64,000 nt of DNA, from positions 44,392,001-44,456,000 of the forward strand of contig OZ231127.1 of NCBI GenBank assembly GCA_965153355.1. The letters are read 5' to 3'. The first letter of the stretch is position 1. The number at the start of each line of letters is the position of its first letter. Shown here one piece after another: positions 38,491 to 52,083 of this stretch. The stretch is from Flaccisagitta enflata (Eukaryota; Chaetognatha; Sagittoidea; Aphragmophora). A program made the translations under genes and the position numbers. Under the pieces are notes generated by a model that was given only the letters and a program-made list of their open reading frames with translations, searched no databases and was not told the DNA's origin.

Positions 38491-39664
38491 TTGGGTGTTT
38501 GACATAGGAAAAGTTGGTTAATTCTTTTCACCCTCCTTACCTAATGTGGTGTGACTGATTTTAGGACTCATACTATTTTTTTTTATTAAAAATCATTCAT
38601 CTTCCGTTTTTTAGAAAATTGTTTGAGGACCTAATATGTATAATGCAGTGGGATAAAACTATATGCTGACATTTTTTGAATTGGCTCTTAAAAATTTCTA
38701 CTCTTTGTAGAATTGTTAATCTGTTTTTTCATAAACATTTATAGTTTACACCGTTTTTAAATCAACATGGCAAATAGTAAACCTTTGTAGCTCCAGAACA
38801 ACTGGCCCAAAAGCCTTCAAATTTTCAGTGAATGTTGTTAACAACTGCCCATTTTGTTATGCGACAACTCAGATTTCATTTCCATATAGTTTGGGGTCAA
38901 CGAAATATTGGAATATGCCTTATCTTTAGGGCTGAATCTTTTTTCTTGCTTTATTTGAGAAAACTTGTCTTTACTAACGTACACATGTAAAAAAAGGATT
39001 GAGCTAGGATTGGTCTCAAATGATAGGAATTTTTTCAGAGATCACACATTTGCTAAAAAAAAATTGAATCAGGAAACAAGGAATAACAAGGCCGGATACA
39101 CAGCTACCCCAGTCGCATGGGGCCGTCGCAGGGGCCGTAATTGAGTACACCAGATCATTTGGGCAGGATAGTAAGGCCAAAAACCGCAAAAACCTAAAAA
39201 AGTAAAATACGACCGATGGACCAACGAACCAACAGACCAACGGACCAACGGACTGATGGACCAAGGGACTGTTGGACCGACAAAGCAAGGTGTAGAGTTG
39301 CGTAGCACGCAACTAAAAAAAAATTCTTCCAAACATAGCAGGGACAAATCAATTTTTCCCTTAAAATTAGTAGCTTTTCAGTGCTCTAATGACCTCCTTA
39401 CTATTCAGAATCAAAGTCAGAGTTTTGGCATGACAAAATGGCCAGTTGTTACTAACATTCACTGAAAATTTGAAGGCTTTTGGGCTAGTAGTTTTGGAGC
39501 TACAAAGGTTTACTATTTGCCATTTCGATTTAAAGACGGTGTATATTCTGATATTTCAAGAATTTTGAAAAAGGAAAAAAAAACATCTTTATTATTTTTT
39601 TTTCTTCGTATTATTTAAGTAGGGTGAAGGGATACTCCCAACTCTTGCTATGTGAAGCTCCCGA
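38491..39664. mobile_element. Fold-back element, GGGTGCTTCACATAGC family, copy 2, with an F2 insertion
   Basis: Left TTGGGTGTTTGACATAGGAA, AAGTTGG; right CCCAACTCTTGCTATGTGAA, GCTCCC. Inner arms such as GTAAACCTTTGTAGCTCC are inverted. An F2 element occupies 39,085-39,314. Confidence 0.7.
39085..39314 (-). mobile_element. F2 element nested in a fold-back element
   Basis: Starts AACAAGGCCGGATACACAGC, TACCCCAGTCGCATGGGG; ends GACAAAGCAAGGTGTAGAGT, TGCGTAGCACGCAACT (hairpin with compensating change: GTTGCGT...ACGCAAC). Confidence 0.75.
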
Positions 39665-39797
39665 ACATTCCGGTTCAAGCTTCTTAGTCGTGCACGAAGT
39701 GACTGTAAAAACCGCTATGTCTGTCCGTTGGCCCGTTGGTAATATTTTGCTTTGTTAGAGTTTAGGAGCATTTTTTGCATCACTGCCCCAGGCTTGA

Positions 39798-40158
39798 TAC
39801 CAGTGATGGCGGCTATCGCCGATAGGACAAAAGTCCTAAGCGTTGGTTATTTTTCACCAAACTTTTGTTTTAGCCACTGCAAATTTCTTTTTTTGTTAGA
39901 TTAAGCAAGAGTTAATGTATGAATGCTCACTGGTATGCTTTCTTGTATTCGCATGCTCAGACAAATATCAAAACATTTATTTGTTTGTCCTATTTTAGAT
40001 AAAAAAGAGACTGAGCTAAATGAGCTAGAATACTCAAAAACATTCTCACAGATGAGCAGTTAGGCTCTTAAACATGATTTTTTATATTTGTTAAAAACAA
40101 TGAAAACCATGTTTCTTTTGAATGTCAAAAGTCAGACTGACTTCGACCTGTTTGCCCA
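39798..40158. mobile_element. F4-family repeat, copy 2
   Basis: TACCAGTGATGGCGGCTATC, GCCGATAGG at the left, TGAGCTAGAATACTCAAAAA in the middle and AACCATGTTTCTTTTGAATG, AGACTGACTTCGACC at the right, in the same order as 6,393-7,143. Confidence 0.65.
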
Positions 40159-40167
40159 AAAATTTTA

Positions 40168-40897
40168 CAGTATGTTTTTTCTGAACTGATACGAAAGAAA
40201 ATCTCATTACTCTGCAATGGAACAAGATATTCAAAATCCGAAAAAAACGCTAAATAGAGCTTGGTCTGCAGATTTTTCATGTTCTTTCTATGTGGCTTGT
40301 CAAAGAATAGTGTTTCCACCATATCATAACAAGTTAAGTCAGTGTTTTTTAGGAAAAATACCTAATTTATAAGCAAAATTCTCATCAAATCACTACCGCT
40401 TGGTGCTTATGATCCTGATTTTGATTCAAGATGCCGTAGTATATAATTTAAACTGACTTACTTCTCCAATTTGAGTGGGAAATATGTGTTGTTCAATTAT
40501 CATCAACATTTCACTTCAAAAAATGTGGTTTTTTGCATGTTTTTACAAAAAAATGCCTAATTTGTGATCCTGAACTTAAAATTGGTAATTTCTTCACAAT
40601 AAAGAGGCAGAATATGTAAGACCATTTCTAGAGTTTTGGCTTGATCTATAGAGAGCCAGCATGAATTCGAAATGATATACTTAAGAGATGCTTTTTAAAA
40701 ATTCATGCCATCTGAGAAATGGAAGTTTTGATTTACATAGAATGGGAGCCTATTTTCTGAAAGTTATGCGTTATTCAATTCATGACCAAAAATCTGCAGA
40801 CCAAGCTCTATTTAGCGCTTTTTTCGGATTTTGAATATCTTGTTCCATTGCAGAGTAATGAGATTTTCTTTCGTATCAGTTCAGAAAAAACATACTG
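40168..40897. mobile_element. Tc1/mariner-type fold-back MITE, 730 bp
   Basis: CAGTATGTTTTTTCTGAACT, GATACGAAAGAAAATCTC and its complement ending CAGTTCAGAAAAAACATACT, G, flanked by TA at 40,166-40,167 and 40,898-40,899. The arms exceed 120 bp and are almost identical. Confidence 0.9.
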
Positions 40898-40899
40898 TA

Positions 40900-41204
40900 G
40901 TCGCGTGCTGTTCGATTCCATAAGCCACTTTTCGGTCCGTCGGTCCGTCAGTCGGTCCGTTGGTCTGTCTGTCACAAAGTTGTTTACAAGGCGTTTTGGA
41001 CTTTTAAAAGACATTTTAAAGCTTTTAGAGATGGATAAGAACTTGTTGGCTAATTCAAAGGTCCTTATGAGAATCTTAGTCTGTCTGCCTGTCTGTTTTT
41101 TCAACCTTTTGTGAAATTGCCGACGCACGCGACTTAGGTCTTATGACCTTGTTAATCACTGCTATTGTTTACTCACACTCGATTTTGTCTATCCGGCCTT
41201 GTTT
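40900..41204 (+). mobile_element. F2 element abutting the MITE
   Basis: Starts AGTCGCGTGCTGTTCGATTC, then (GGTCCGTC)n, and ends ACTCACACTCGATTTTGTCT, ATCCGGCCTTGTTT. It follows the TA of the previous MITE directly. Confidence 0.55.
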
Positions 41205-41300
41205 CTAGCTGAAGTAGGTTCCATGTTTGATATCGTAAGTACCTCAGTAGCTTTAGAATTCTTAAGTAAAAGACGATATTTTGTGGGGAATTTAAACTGG

Positions 41301-41306
41301 TTTATT
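41301..41306 (-). terminator. Candidate poly(A) signal of the KChIP-like gene
   Basis: AATAAA on the minus strand about 355 nt after the stop codon at 41,660. It is the first canonical hexamer I see downstream. Confidence 0.45.
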
Positions 41307-41659
41307 TGGTTAAATCATGCTTAAGAAAATGAATACAGATTGCAATAGTATGCGAGAAAAACAATCAGGAAAAAGAACGTACATAGAGAAAGGAAGCCCA
41401 AGAGTCGAAGAGATTTGATAATAATACTGCATAGTATTACCATTGAAAACTATGTATGACCAATTTATGACAAGTTTTGAAACCAAAGCCGAATGAATTT
41501 GACCCAGGCTTCAGCGAGGCGGAAAAAGGATGCAAAAGAATTACTTGCTGATGGCGCTTTATAAATTCCAACTGCTTTAATGTCCTACGGACTATTCTCG
41601 ACAATGATATTCGGCTCCAAGCGCGTCGCCCGCGTCCCTTTAAGGCCGTGTCCGTAATT

Positions 41660-43858
<2,199 letters not shown>

Positions 43859-43866
43859 CTGATGAG

Positions 43867-43870
<4 letters not shown>

Positions 43871-43954
<84 letters not shown>
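43871..43954. repeat. (AG)n microsatellite beside a KChIP acceptor
   Basis: 84 bp; in the transcript it is (CU)n ending about 12 nt before the acceptor of the EF-hand 2 exon. Confidence 0.95.
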
Positions 43955-43957
<3 letters not shown>

Positions 43958-44085
43958 AAGAGAGGGGGGAGATGCAAGCCCACTATATAACATTGTAACA
44001 AACATTAAGGGAAAGGAAAAAAAAAAAGAAAGAGAGAGAGAGATACGCAAGCAGAAAATGTAACAAACATAAAAGGAAAGGAAAC

Positions 44086-44586
44086 AAGTCATCCAAGGAT
44101 TGCACATGGTCAGCAGTACCCGATGCCCTGCTATGAGTGATCAGCTGAAGAAGTGGAGTGAGAGCAGGGCAGAATGGGTCGATGTCCTGTAAAACACGGG
44201 TGAATTTTCTTACGTCCCTCCGTCCTGATATGAGGTCAGATTTTAGGCTTGAGAGGGCTAATTTGAGGCTTCCTAGGCCCTTTTTCACTTTTTAAGCTGA
44301 AGAGAGCTGAATACAAGCATGGGAGGGTTGAATTTGGGCCTGTGAGGGCTGATTTTGTACTCAATCAAGAGGTTTCATTTTGGGCCTAAGAAGCTTGATT
44401 TTGGATGTGAGAGAGCCAATTTTGGACCTGAGAGGGTTGATTTTAGCCTCTGAGGACTGATTTCAGGCCTGAAAGAGCCAGATTTGGGCCTGAGAGGCTG
44501 GGAAGCGGGCAAACCATAGAGAGACGGACGTAAGGAAATACACCCGTGTCCCGCCGGACATTGGCCCTTTGGGGCTGCTGCCCAAA
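44086..44586. mobile_element. F1-family element, copy 9, followed by (AAAG)n
   Basis: Starts AAGTCATCCAAGGATTGCAC, ATGGTCAGCAGTACCCGATG, GAGAGCAGGGCAG, TCGATGTCCTGTAAAACACG; ends ACACCCGTGTCCCGCCGGAC, ATTGGCCCTTTGGGGCTGCT, GCCC. Core of TTTTGGGCCTGAGAGGCTGA units. (AAAG)n at 44,586-44,644 starts at the element's right end. Confidence 0.78.
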
Positions 44587-44587
44587 A

Positions 44588-44643
<56 letters not shown>

Positions 44644-44787
44644 AGAGAATATCAGTGAAGGCAATTGTAGCAGACACTCGATTAAACTAAAGAGGAAACA
44701 TTTTTGCAAAACATAAATGGCGGTGGCGGCGATAATGAGGATAGATTGGCGTTGCTCCAGAGATGGCCAAAAAGGAAAAAAAAAGAG

Positions 44788-44789
<2 letters not shown>

Positions 44790-44861
<72 letters not shown>

Positions 44862-45590
44862 AGACTGACTAGAGGAATGATTAATAGCTTGTACTGAAAT
44901 GACAATAACCAAAAAAATTGAAATTCTCCGAGCAGTTCATGTTGAGGAGCTGTCTTGGGCTCCTATAGTCATCATTTTCAGCTTAAAAAATTTACATCTT
45001 GGTTGCCGCGCCTCACCTTGAACTTCCCATGGGTCAATAAAAAAACAAAAATTTTAAATTGCTCAAATCAAAATTTTGACTGCAGATTTGAAATCTGCAT
45101 GAAAAACTGTCTGTTGAAAGTGCTTTTCTTTTTTCAAAATTCCTTCAGGATCATCATCAAAATCCACGCTAAAGATTTTTAAAAAAGGTAAGTTCAATGA
45201 TTTTACAAAGAAATTAAAAGGAAAGGTATGTTTTGCGATATTTGACATCACTTTTGACTACCTTCTCATTGGAATATCAAAAAAAGGAAAGCACTTTCAA
45301 TTATCAGTTTTTTCTGCAGATTCCAAATCTGCAGTCAAAATTGGAATTTGAGTACTTTGAAATTTTGGATTTTTTATAGGGGTAGGGTTAATAGAAGGTA
45401 AGGCGCGGCCACCTAAAAGTAGAAATTCAAAGCCAATATTGATTTCAATAGAAGCCTGAGACAGTCCCACAACATGATCTGCTCGGAGAATGTTAATTTT
45501 GTTGTTTATTGTCATTTAGGTACAGGCTAATGATTAAGTGTTCGGCGTCACACACGGAAAAATGTTTGGTAGGCTAATCCAGCTTGTTAA
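44790..45590. repeat. (AG)n tract and a fold-back with GATTTGAAATCTGCA
   Basis: (AG)n at 44,792-44,858. After it, TTTGACTGCAGATTTGAAAT, CTGCATGAAAAAC (45,075) is inverted as TTTTTCTGCAGATTCCAAAT, CTGCAGTCAAAA (45,308-45,340), with outer arms CTCCGAGCAG / CTGCTCGGAG at 44,925 and 45,479: a fold-back of about 565 bp. Non-coding. Confidence 0.6.
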
Positions 45591-45598
45591 AGGTTTTT

Positions 45599-46728
45599 AG
45601 TCGCGTGCTACGCGACTCTACACCCCGCTTTGTCGGTCCGTCCGTCCCACTAAGGGCCATGGATTGCGCTAGATGGCTCCTTGGGTATTTAGGTGAAAAT
45701 TTTTATCTCTGCTATATGGCTCAAACTAAGTAGAATGGTCATGGTAGCATCTGAGCATATATTACTGGTCCATATGACAGGTTTTATGGCGATTTAGAGT
45801 GAAAAAAGGCGACCTAAATAGACATCACTATGAAAAATGCTGAATTTCAAGAAAAATCAGTGAATTTTCTGGATTATCGGTTAAGATTACAAAAAGCTTA
45901 TGATATCTTCAATATTGGATTGGATTCCTTCATTAATGTTTACATATCTGGAAAAATTTAAAAAATTATCATTTTCTACTTTTTTAGCACTAATAGATTA
46001 GTCTACTATTACTACATATCTGACCTAATTTGCATGCTTTTATTGCCCTATTAATAAAAAAAATCGCACAAGGACGCATAATGAGCGACCTATGCCAGAA
46101 TGTAGCTTTAGGTGTCCTGAATTGAGAATGCTATGGCTTAGGACGTACAGCTCCGTACTAATTGCGATTTTTTTGGCCTAAAATGGACAAGTAACAATGT
46201 GGATAAAAGTAAAAATCTATATTTGAGTGGAAGAAAAATGAGCGAAAAAATGATTCTTTTTGAGCACCTTGTTGAGGAATCTTATTGATCAAAGACAAAA
46301 ATTTAATTGATTTGGTCAAAACAATTGACAATTTAAATACTAAATGTAAGAGTTTAGCAGTATTTTTTACTTGATTTTCTCAAATTTCTCTTCTCATTTA
46401 CTCTAAGCTCGTAAAGCTAATAATCCAATAGAAATGAGTCAATATTGGGTATAACTAGTTTCATGACATTGGAAAATATGCAGAAAAATGTTTTTCACTC
46501 TGTGCATTTCAAAAGGAACAATGTAATGGAAAAGATGCAATGTCAATCCCCAATGAGCCACCTAGCCCACAAATCAGCCCACAGTGCGTCCGTCCGTCCG
46601 TCCGTCACACTTTACTTTTTTTTGGGATTTTTTGTTTCACTGCTCCTGCCCAAATGATCTGGGGACCTCAATTACAGCCCCTGCCCACCCACACGCGACT
46701 GGGGTAGCCGTGTATCCAGCCTTGTTTT
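45599..46728 (+). mobile_element. Longest F2 element, 1.1 kb
   Basis: Starts AGTCGCGTGCTACGCGACTC, TACACCCCGCTTTGTCGGTC; ends CAATTACAGCCCCTGCCCAC, CCACACGCGACTGGGGTAGC, CGTGTATCCAGCCTTGTTTT. Both ends match the short F2 copies, so it may be close to the parent form. The interior is AT-rich with no long frame or known domain. Confidence 0.7.
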
Positions 46729-46749
46729 TTTAAGTGGGGGAAAGTATCA

Positions 46750-47320
46750 AGTCATTGGGAAGAAGGAAAAAGAAGGAAGAAGAGCGAGAAAAAAGGAGGG
46801 AGAGGGAGGGAGGAGGGAGAAGGATGGAGAAAGTACAGCCAGGAGATGGAGATTAAAGCAAGGGTGTAGGGGATGTTGGAGAAAAATGTTTAGGATATGA
46901 TGATGTTGATGATGATGATGATGAAGTAAACTAGCAGTAAAGCTTTGAAACCAACACATCATTTTTCGGCAAAATGCGTCATCAGGGTGTGATGATGATG
47001 ATGATGTTGATGATGATGATGATGATAATTGATGATGATGAGCGTGTGTGTGTGTGTAGTAGTAGTAGTAGTAGTAGTATTAATGTGAGTAGTAGTAGTA
47101 GTAGTAGTAATGATAAGATGATAGATTAGTGATGAATTATTGTGTGTGTGTGTGTGTGTGTGTGTGTGGTAGTGGTATAGTGAGGATGATGATGATGTTG
47201 ATAATGATGATGATGAAAATGGTGATGGTAATGATGAGATGATGATGATGATGATGATGTAGCGCGCTGTTGTCGTAAGTGACGGTGTCAGACGATGATG
47301 CCGGTGATGATGGGGACAAT
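46750..47320. repeat. Purine and ATG/GATGAT, GTAGTA and TG repeats
   Basis: A run of (GATGAT)n, (AGT)n and (TG)n tracts. The minus-strand frames of up to 125 residues are His/Thr/Ser low complexity, not genes. Confidence 0.85.
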
Positions 47321-47639
47321 AAATGAATGAAGTCACACAGACGGAGACGGAAAACGTCTACATGATATCTTCTTTTAGCGTAATGAGAAAGAGAAGAGAG
47401 AGAGAGAGAGAGAGGAGTCTGTCTCATCTGACGTTCTTGACATTCCTCTCATTTGACGATCTCGCTCCACCTTTTGCCGTAATGACACAAATTGAGTCTC
47501 GAAACAACATCACAGGTCTGAACCATTTATTATCCAAAATGAAACGAAAGTGGACTGACAAGAGACCATCGAGAAGGCAGATCACGGCGGAGAGATTGAG
47601 AGAGAAAGAGAGAAAGAGAGAGAGAGAGAGAGAGGGGTG

Positions 47640-47815
47640 GATACCCCTAGTGCGACTTTCTCACTGGAGGGAATTTTCTCACTAAAATTCCCTTTAGTGA
47701 GATTATTTTTTTGTCTCACTAAAGGGAATTTTAGTGAGAAAAAATTCCCTCCAGTGAGACTACCATTTTTCCCTCTAGTGAGACTAATTTTTCCCTCTAG
47801 TGAGAAAGGAAAAAA
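47640..47815. repeat. Alternating inverted TCTCACTNNAGGGAATTTT units
   Basis: Successive units GTCTCACTAAAGGGAATTTT, AGTGAGAAAAAATTCCCTCC, AGTGAGACTACC alternate in orientation, so each neighbour pair forms a hairpin. A second cluster stands at 50,937-51,128, also beside an (AG)n tract. Confidence 0.8.
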
Positions 47816-47826
47816 GGAAAGAGAAC

Positions 47827-48462
47827 AAGTCATCCAAGGATCGCACATGGTCAACGGTACGATGCCACTGCTTTGGTGATTAGCTGAAGAAGTGGATAGA
47901 GAGCAGGGCAGCGGCCACAGGCGATGTCCTCCCTAGGACACAGGAGTGAATTTCCACTTACGTCCTAGAAGGCATATTTGAGTAGACACCTTTATATTAA
48001 ACTGAATTTGCATTTCTTTAATTTTTGTCATTTGTACTTTACTAATTCAATAGAATTTGAGACATGAAGGCTAGGTTTAAGGCCCAGAGGCTGGATTGGC
48101 CGAAGGCTGGTTGAGAGCAGGGGTGGGATTTGAGGCCTCTAGGGGCTGGTTGAGGGCCTGAAAGACTAGATTTGAGGCCTGAGAGGCCAGATTTGAGCCT
48201 AAGGGCCAAATTTGAGCCCTGAGGCTGGGTTTGAGGCCTGAAAAGCTAGATTTAGCCTGAAGGCCAAGATTTGGAGCCTGAAATGAATTTGAAACCTGAC
48301 TGGGTGAGCCTGAGAAGCTGAATTCGAGCCTGGGGAAGCACAGCCGGAGGGGGCGTACGGACGGGCGTGCACGGACGGGCGTGCATCACTTGTCTTGAGA
48401 CGGGCGTAGAAATTCACCAGCTAATGTCCTACAGGACATCGGCCCTTTAGGGCGCTGCCCAA
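47827..48462. mobile_element. F1-family element, copy 10
   Basis: Starts AGTCATCCAAGGATCGCACA, TGGTCAACGGTACGATGCCA; GAGAGCAGGGCAGCGGCC; ends TGTCCTACAGGACATCGGCC, CTTTAGGGCGCTGCCC. Core of AGATTTGAGGCCTGAGAGGC units (48,060-48,340). Confidence 0.75.
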
Positions 48463-49041
48463 GGAAAGAGAGTAATAAAGAAGACAGAGACAGAGAAGAC
48501 AGAGCTAAAGAGAGAGAGAGAGAGAGAGAAAGAAGGGTGTGCCCAGAATTCTTGGCTTAGGGAATAAGATGCACCAACGCATTATCCCCAATTGGGGGCC
48601 TTGTGATACACTATATTACCTTCTTTTCTTGAAATTCCCCATTGGAAACCATGAGATTTAGCTTTCCACCATTTTTTTGTATTACACCCAATTGGGATCA
48701 ATGCTATACCCCCTTTCTCTGTCTGTCTGACTGTCTGTCTGTCTGCTTGTCTGTGTATCTTTCTTTCCAACGCACACAACATTGGTCTAATGATCTTATT
48801 TTTAACAAATTGTAGTTATCTGACTGTTTTAGATCTGTTGGCAATGTCTGATTGTTTCTCATGTGATCCTGATTTTCACCAAAAGATGCAAAACAGATAA
48901 GATTTCATGAATTGTTTCTATCACAACATGTAAAGCGGTATTCAATATCAATACAGGGAAATGTTAAGTTTGCCTAATGAAATGTTTAATCAAGAGAGAT
49001 ATATATGTTTGTATAAATATCATTGGGGTGGAAGCTTACCC

Positions 49042-49197
49042 AGTCGCGAGCAACGCGACTCTACACCTTGCCGTGTTATTCGGTAGGTTGGTAGGTTGGT
49101 CAGTCCATTGGTCCGTCACATTTTTGAATTCCGAGCGGTTTTCGCATTCTCCTGCCCAACCCGTCATGACTGGATTGCTGTGTATCCGGCCTTGTTC
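49042..49197 (+). mobile_element. F2 short element
   Basis: AGTCGCGAGCAACGCGACTC, TACACCTTGCCGTGTTATTC...GAATTCCGAGCGGTTTTCGC, TGTGTATCCGGCCTTGTT. Closely related to 34,143 and 57,296. Confidence 0.8.
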
Positions 49198-49199
49198 TA

Positions 49200-50140
49200 C
49201 TACAAACACTTGAATATAACTGTCAATCTTTTTTGGCGTCTAAACAGGACCCAATTATGGTTTATGTTAATGGCTGGCAGGTTGTTCTCTACTCGCTTGC
49301 ATGGTAGTTTCTCAACTCATTTACCCAAGCAGATAGAATTCAAAATGGTAAATGATATTTGGTCCACAACTAACTTTTGTGGAGTGGAAGCTCAATTCTA
49401 CTACTTCACTTATGCCGTTAAATGTGAAAATGGAAGGGACATAAAAATTTCACCATTTACATGGTAAAAAAAAGCGAGATACACGGCATTCCAATTGCAG
49501 ACAGTTGTGAAGGGACGGTAATGCAGAAGCCACTCACAGTTCAACAGTGTTTCAGATTAGATATATCACGAGATGCTCTTGATTTCTTTAATCTATTTGG
49601 ACAACCATGATAAACCTGTGTAGGTTAAGGATTTGATGTTCAAAAAGTAGTCAATCTCCTTTGAAATTTCATGAGAACGTATTGTAGGTCAAAGATTTTG
49701 GTGGAAGCCCATCTACTACTCACTTGTTGACAACAAAAACCATCTTCAAGTCCAACAACAAAGGCAATTGTGAAAACAAAGCAGAAACATCACCCAATGA
49801 CTTTTTTTTTTAATTTTGACAAACCTGTGTAGGTCAAAGATTTAATGTGCCCAAAATATTAGATATGAGTATGAGCAATCTCCTTAGAAAATCCATAGTA
49901 CTTGGTCTAATCCAACGATAGGTGGAAGCCAGTCTACTACTCACAAAAAATGAATGGAGGAATAGAAAGGATAGAATGAAGGAAGGGAAGGAAAGAAAGA
50001 AGGAAGGAATGAATAAAAGGAAGGGAGGGTGGAATGGAAGTAAGATAGGAAGGGAGGAATGGGAGGAGGGAAGGAAGGTTGGAATTGAAAGAAAGAAGAA
50101 AGAAGAAAGGGAGGAATTGGAAGAAGGAAGGGAGCAATGG
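49200..50140. other. Intergenic, nothing but GGAA-rich tract
   Basis: AT-rich DNA to 49,960, including a duplicated CAAACCTGTGTAGGTCAAAG segment, then GGAAGGAAGGAATG-type sequence to 50,140. No gene recognised. Confidence 0.55.
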
Positions 50141-50144
50141 AAAC

Positions 50145-50561
50145 TAGTCATCCACTGATCAAACATGTTCAGCGGCACCAGATGCCCTGCTTTGAGTGAT
50201 GAGCTGCAGAAATTGAGTGAGAGCAGGGCAGCGGCTCAAAGGGGTGAATTACCAGACTTCCTAAGAGGGCACTATGGAGGACTGATTTGATTTCTTACAG
50301 GGCAAATATGAGGCATCCAGAGGCTGACTTGAAGCCTCATGAGAGAGCCAATATGATGCATGAGGGCAGATTTGAGTCCTGAGAGGGTAATCTGAAGGCG
50401 AGATTGAAGCCAGAAAGTCAGATTAGAGGCTTGAGAGGGAAAATCTTAGACAAGAGATGGCTTACTACAAGCATGACAGGGGCGATTTTGGATGGAGGGA
50501 CAGACATCTGGAAATTCACCTTTGTTTGCTACAGTACATTGGCCTTTTAACGTCGCTGCTG
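50145..50561. mobile_element. F1-family element, copy 11 (degenerate)
   Basis: Starts AGTCATCCACTGATCAAACA, TGTTCAGCGGCACCAGATGC; ends CTACAGTACATTGGCCTTTT, AACGTCGCTGCTG. A loose GTGAAAGCATAGGTCATCGG fragment follows at 50,661. Confidence 0.65.
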
Positions 50562-50936
50562 AAAAAGGGAGGAGGGTAGGATTGAAAGGAAAGAAGGAAG
50601 GAAGGCAGAAAGGGAGAAATGGCAAGAAGGAATTAAGAAATGCGTCCTCCAAATCAAATGTGAAAGCATAGGTCATCGGTCCAGAAGGAAGGAAGGAATG
50701 AAGAAAGGGAGGAAGGGGAGGAACAAAAGAAAGAAAAAGAAGGAAGGAAGAAAGAAAGGTCGTAGCCAAGTAGGGAATGGATGTAAGGGAGGTTAAAATG
50801 GTAGGAAGGGTGGATGGGAGGAATGGGTAAGGGAAGATGTGTAGTTGCAAAAATGAGCATGCGACTGTCGCCATCTTGTTGTAAGTGGAAAGAGGGAGAC
50901 TCCTGTTATGAGTATCTGCTATTTTCTTTGCGTCAT

Positions 50937-51126
50937 CTCACTGGGGGGAATTTCCTCCACTTTCCTCCTTTTTTGTCTCACTAGAGGGAATTTTAGTGAG
51001 AAATAATTCCCTCCAGTGAGACTACATTTTTTTCCCTCAAGTGAGACACTTTTTTTGGTCTCACTGGAGGGATTTTTTTTGTTTCTCACTTAAGGGAAAA
51101 AAATCGTCTCACTAAGGGGATTCCCC

Positions 51127-51196
<70 letters not shown>
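50937..51196. repeat. Second TCTCACT/AGTGAGA cluster plus (AG)n
   Basis: GTCTCACTAGAGGGAATTTT, AGTGAGAAATAATTCCCTCC, AGTGAGACTAC and further alternating units, ending directly at (AG)n 51,129-51,196. Confidence 0.8.
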
Positions 51197-51199
<3 letters not shown>

Positions 51200-51677
51200 A
51201 CAGTAGCAGACATTGGCTAGATATTTACATTTTTTCTTAACAATATTGTGGGGGGTGAAGATGAAAGGATGGGGATGAAGATAAGAAGAGGTGCCCGAGA
51301 AAAAGGTGGATGATAGGGTGACAGGGTACGGTAAAGTGCCCAAGCACGCAAGCATTGCTTGTAGATAACAAACATCCAAACACCCAAACATCGACCTCGA
51401 CCTCGCTCCGAGAAAGAATTATTTTCCCGAGAAAAAATAATCCCGATCGAAGGATAAACTCGCCTAAATCGCCTAAGTCACAAATCGACCAAATCGCCTA
51501 AGTCACAAATCTTGGACTTAGAATCGTTGTCTCGCCCTGACATTGACTTACCTCGTGTCTGAGGGTCAGTGTTAGGCGGAGATAAAAGTTTGGGAATCAC
51601 ATATTTTCTCGCTTTTCCCGAAATGCATTTCAAAAACAACAAATCAATAACGCAATCATTTATATCACAACTTCATC

Positions 51678-51881
51678 ATGGCTACAAATACCATGGACAA
51701 TCTCCTCTACTTTGTTGCTACTAATTTTGATACGCTGGACAGACAAAATCTAAACACCTTGCTTGTCAACTTCTACCATTTAGATGAATTTGTCGCCTCA
51801 AAATCCATTCTAATCACAGAGTGTGAAAAGATCTCGATCTCAGATGCAATTTCTGAGATGAGAAATGTTAAAAAATGTTAA
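51678..51881 (+). pseudogene. Short open frame resembling a transposon-linked N-terminal segment
   Basis: 67 codons: MATNTMDNLLYFVATNFDTL, then NTLLVNFYHLDEFVASKSIL and ISISDAISEMRN. The pattern 'DNLLYFVxxxFDxLDxxxLxxLLVNFYxxDEFVxSK' is unlike the surrounding low-complexity frames. It resembles a short helical segment I recall at the start of transposon-linked predicted proteins of aquatic invertebrates (recollection only). It is followed by AATGTTAAAA tandem units (51,866-52,010) and an F2 hairpin end (52,022-52,083), so it may be cargo or a relic of an F2 parent element. Confidence 0.4.
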
Positions 51882-52021
51882 AGAATGTTAAAAAATGTTA
51901 AAGAATGTCAAAAAATGTTAAAAAATGTGAAAAGTTAAAAATATTTAGAAATGTTAAAAAATGTTAAAAAACGCTAAAAAAATGTTAAAAAATGTTAAAG
52001 ACGTTCAAAATTCAAAAATGT

Positions 52022-52083
52022 TACGGACGGACGGACCGACGGACCGACTGACAGAGTGAGGTGTAGAGTCGCGTGCACGCGAT
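52022..52083 (-). mobile_element. F2 element hairpin end
   Basis: GGACGGACGGACCGACGGAC...GGTGTAGAGTCGCGTGCACG, CGA. The left limit of the element is unclear; it may include the open frame at 51,678. Confidence 0.65.

Noticed and set aside
51541-51600. Possible 5' exon of the KChIP-like gene (good GTAAGT donor at about 51,551 on the minus strand)
   Set aside because: The sequence before the donor does not encode anything like EF-hand 1 of KChIP, and no matching frame was found.
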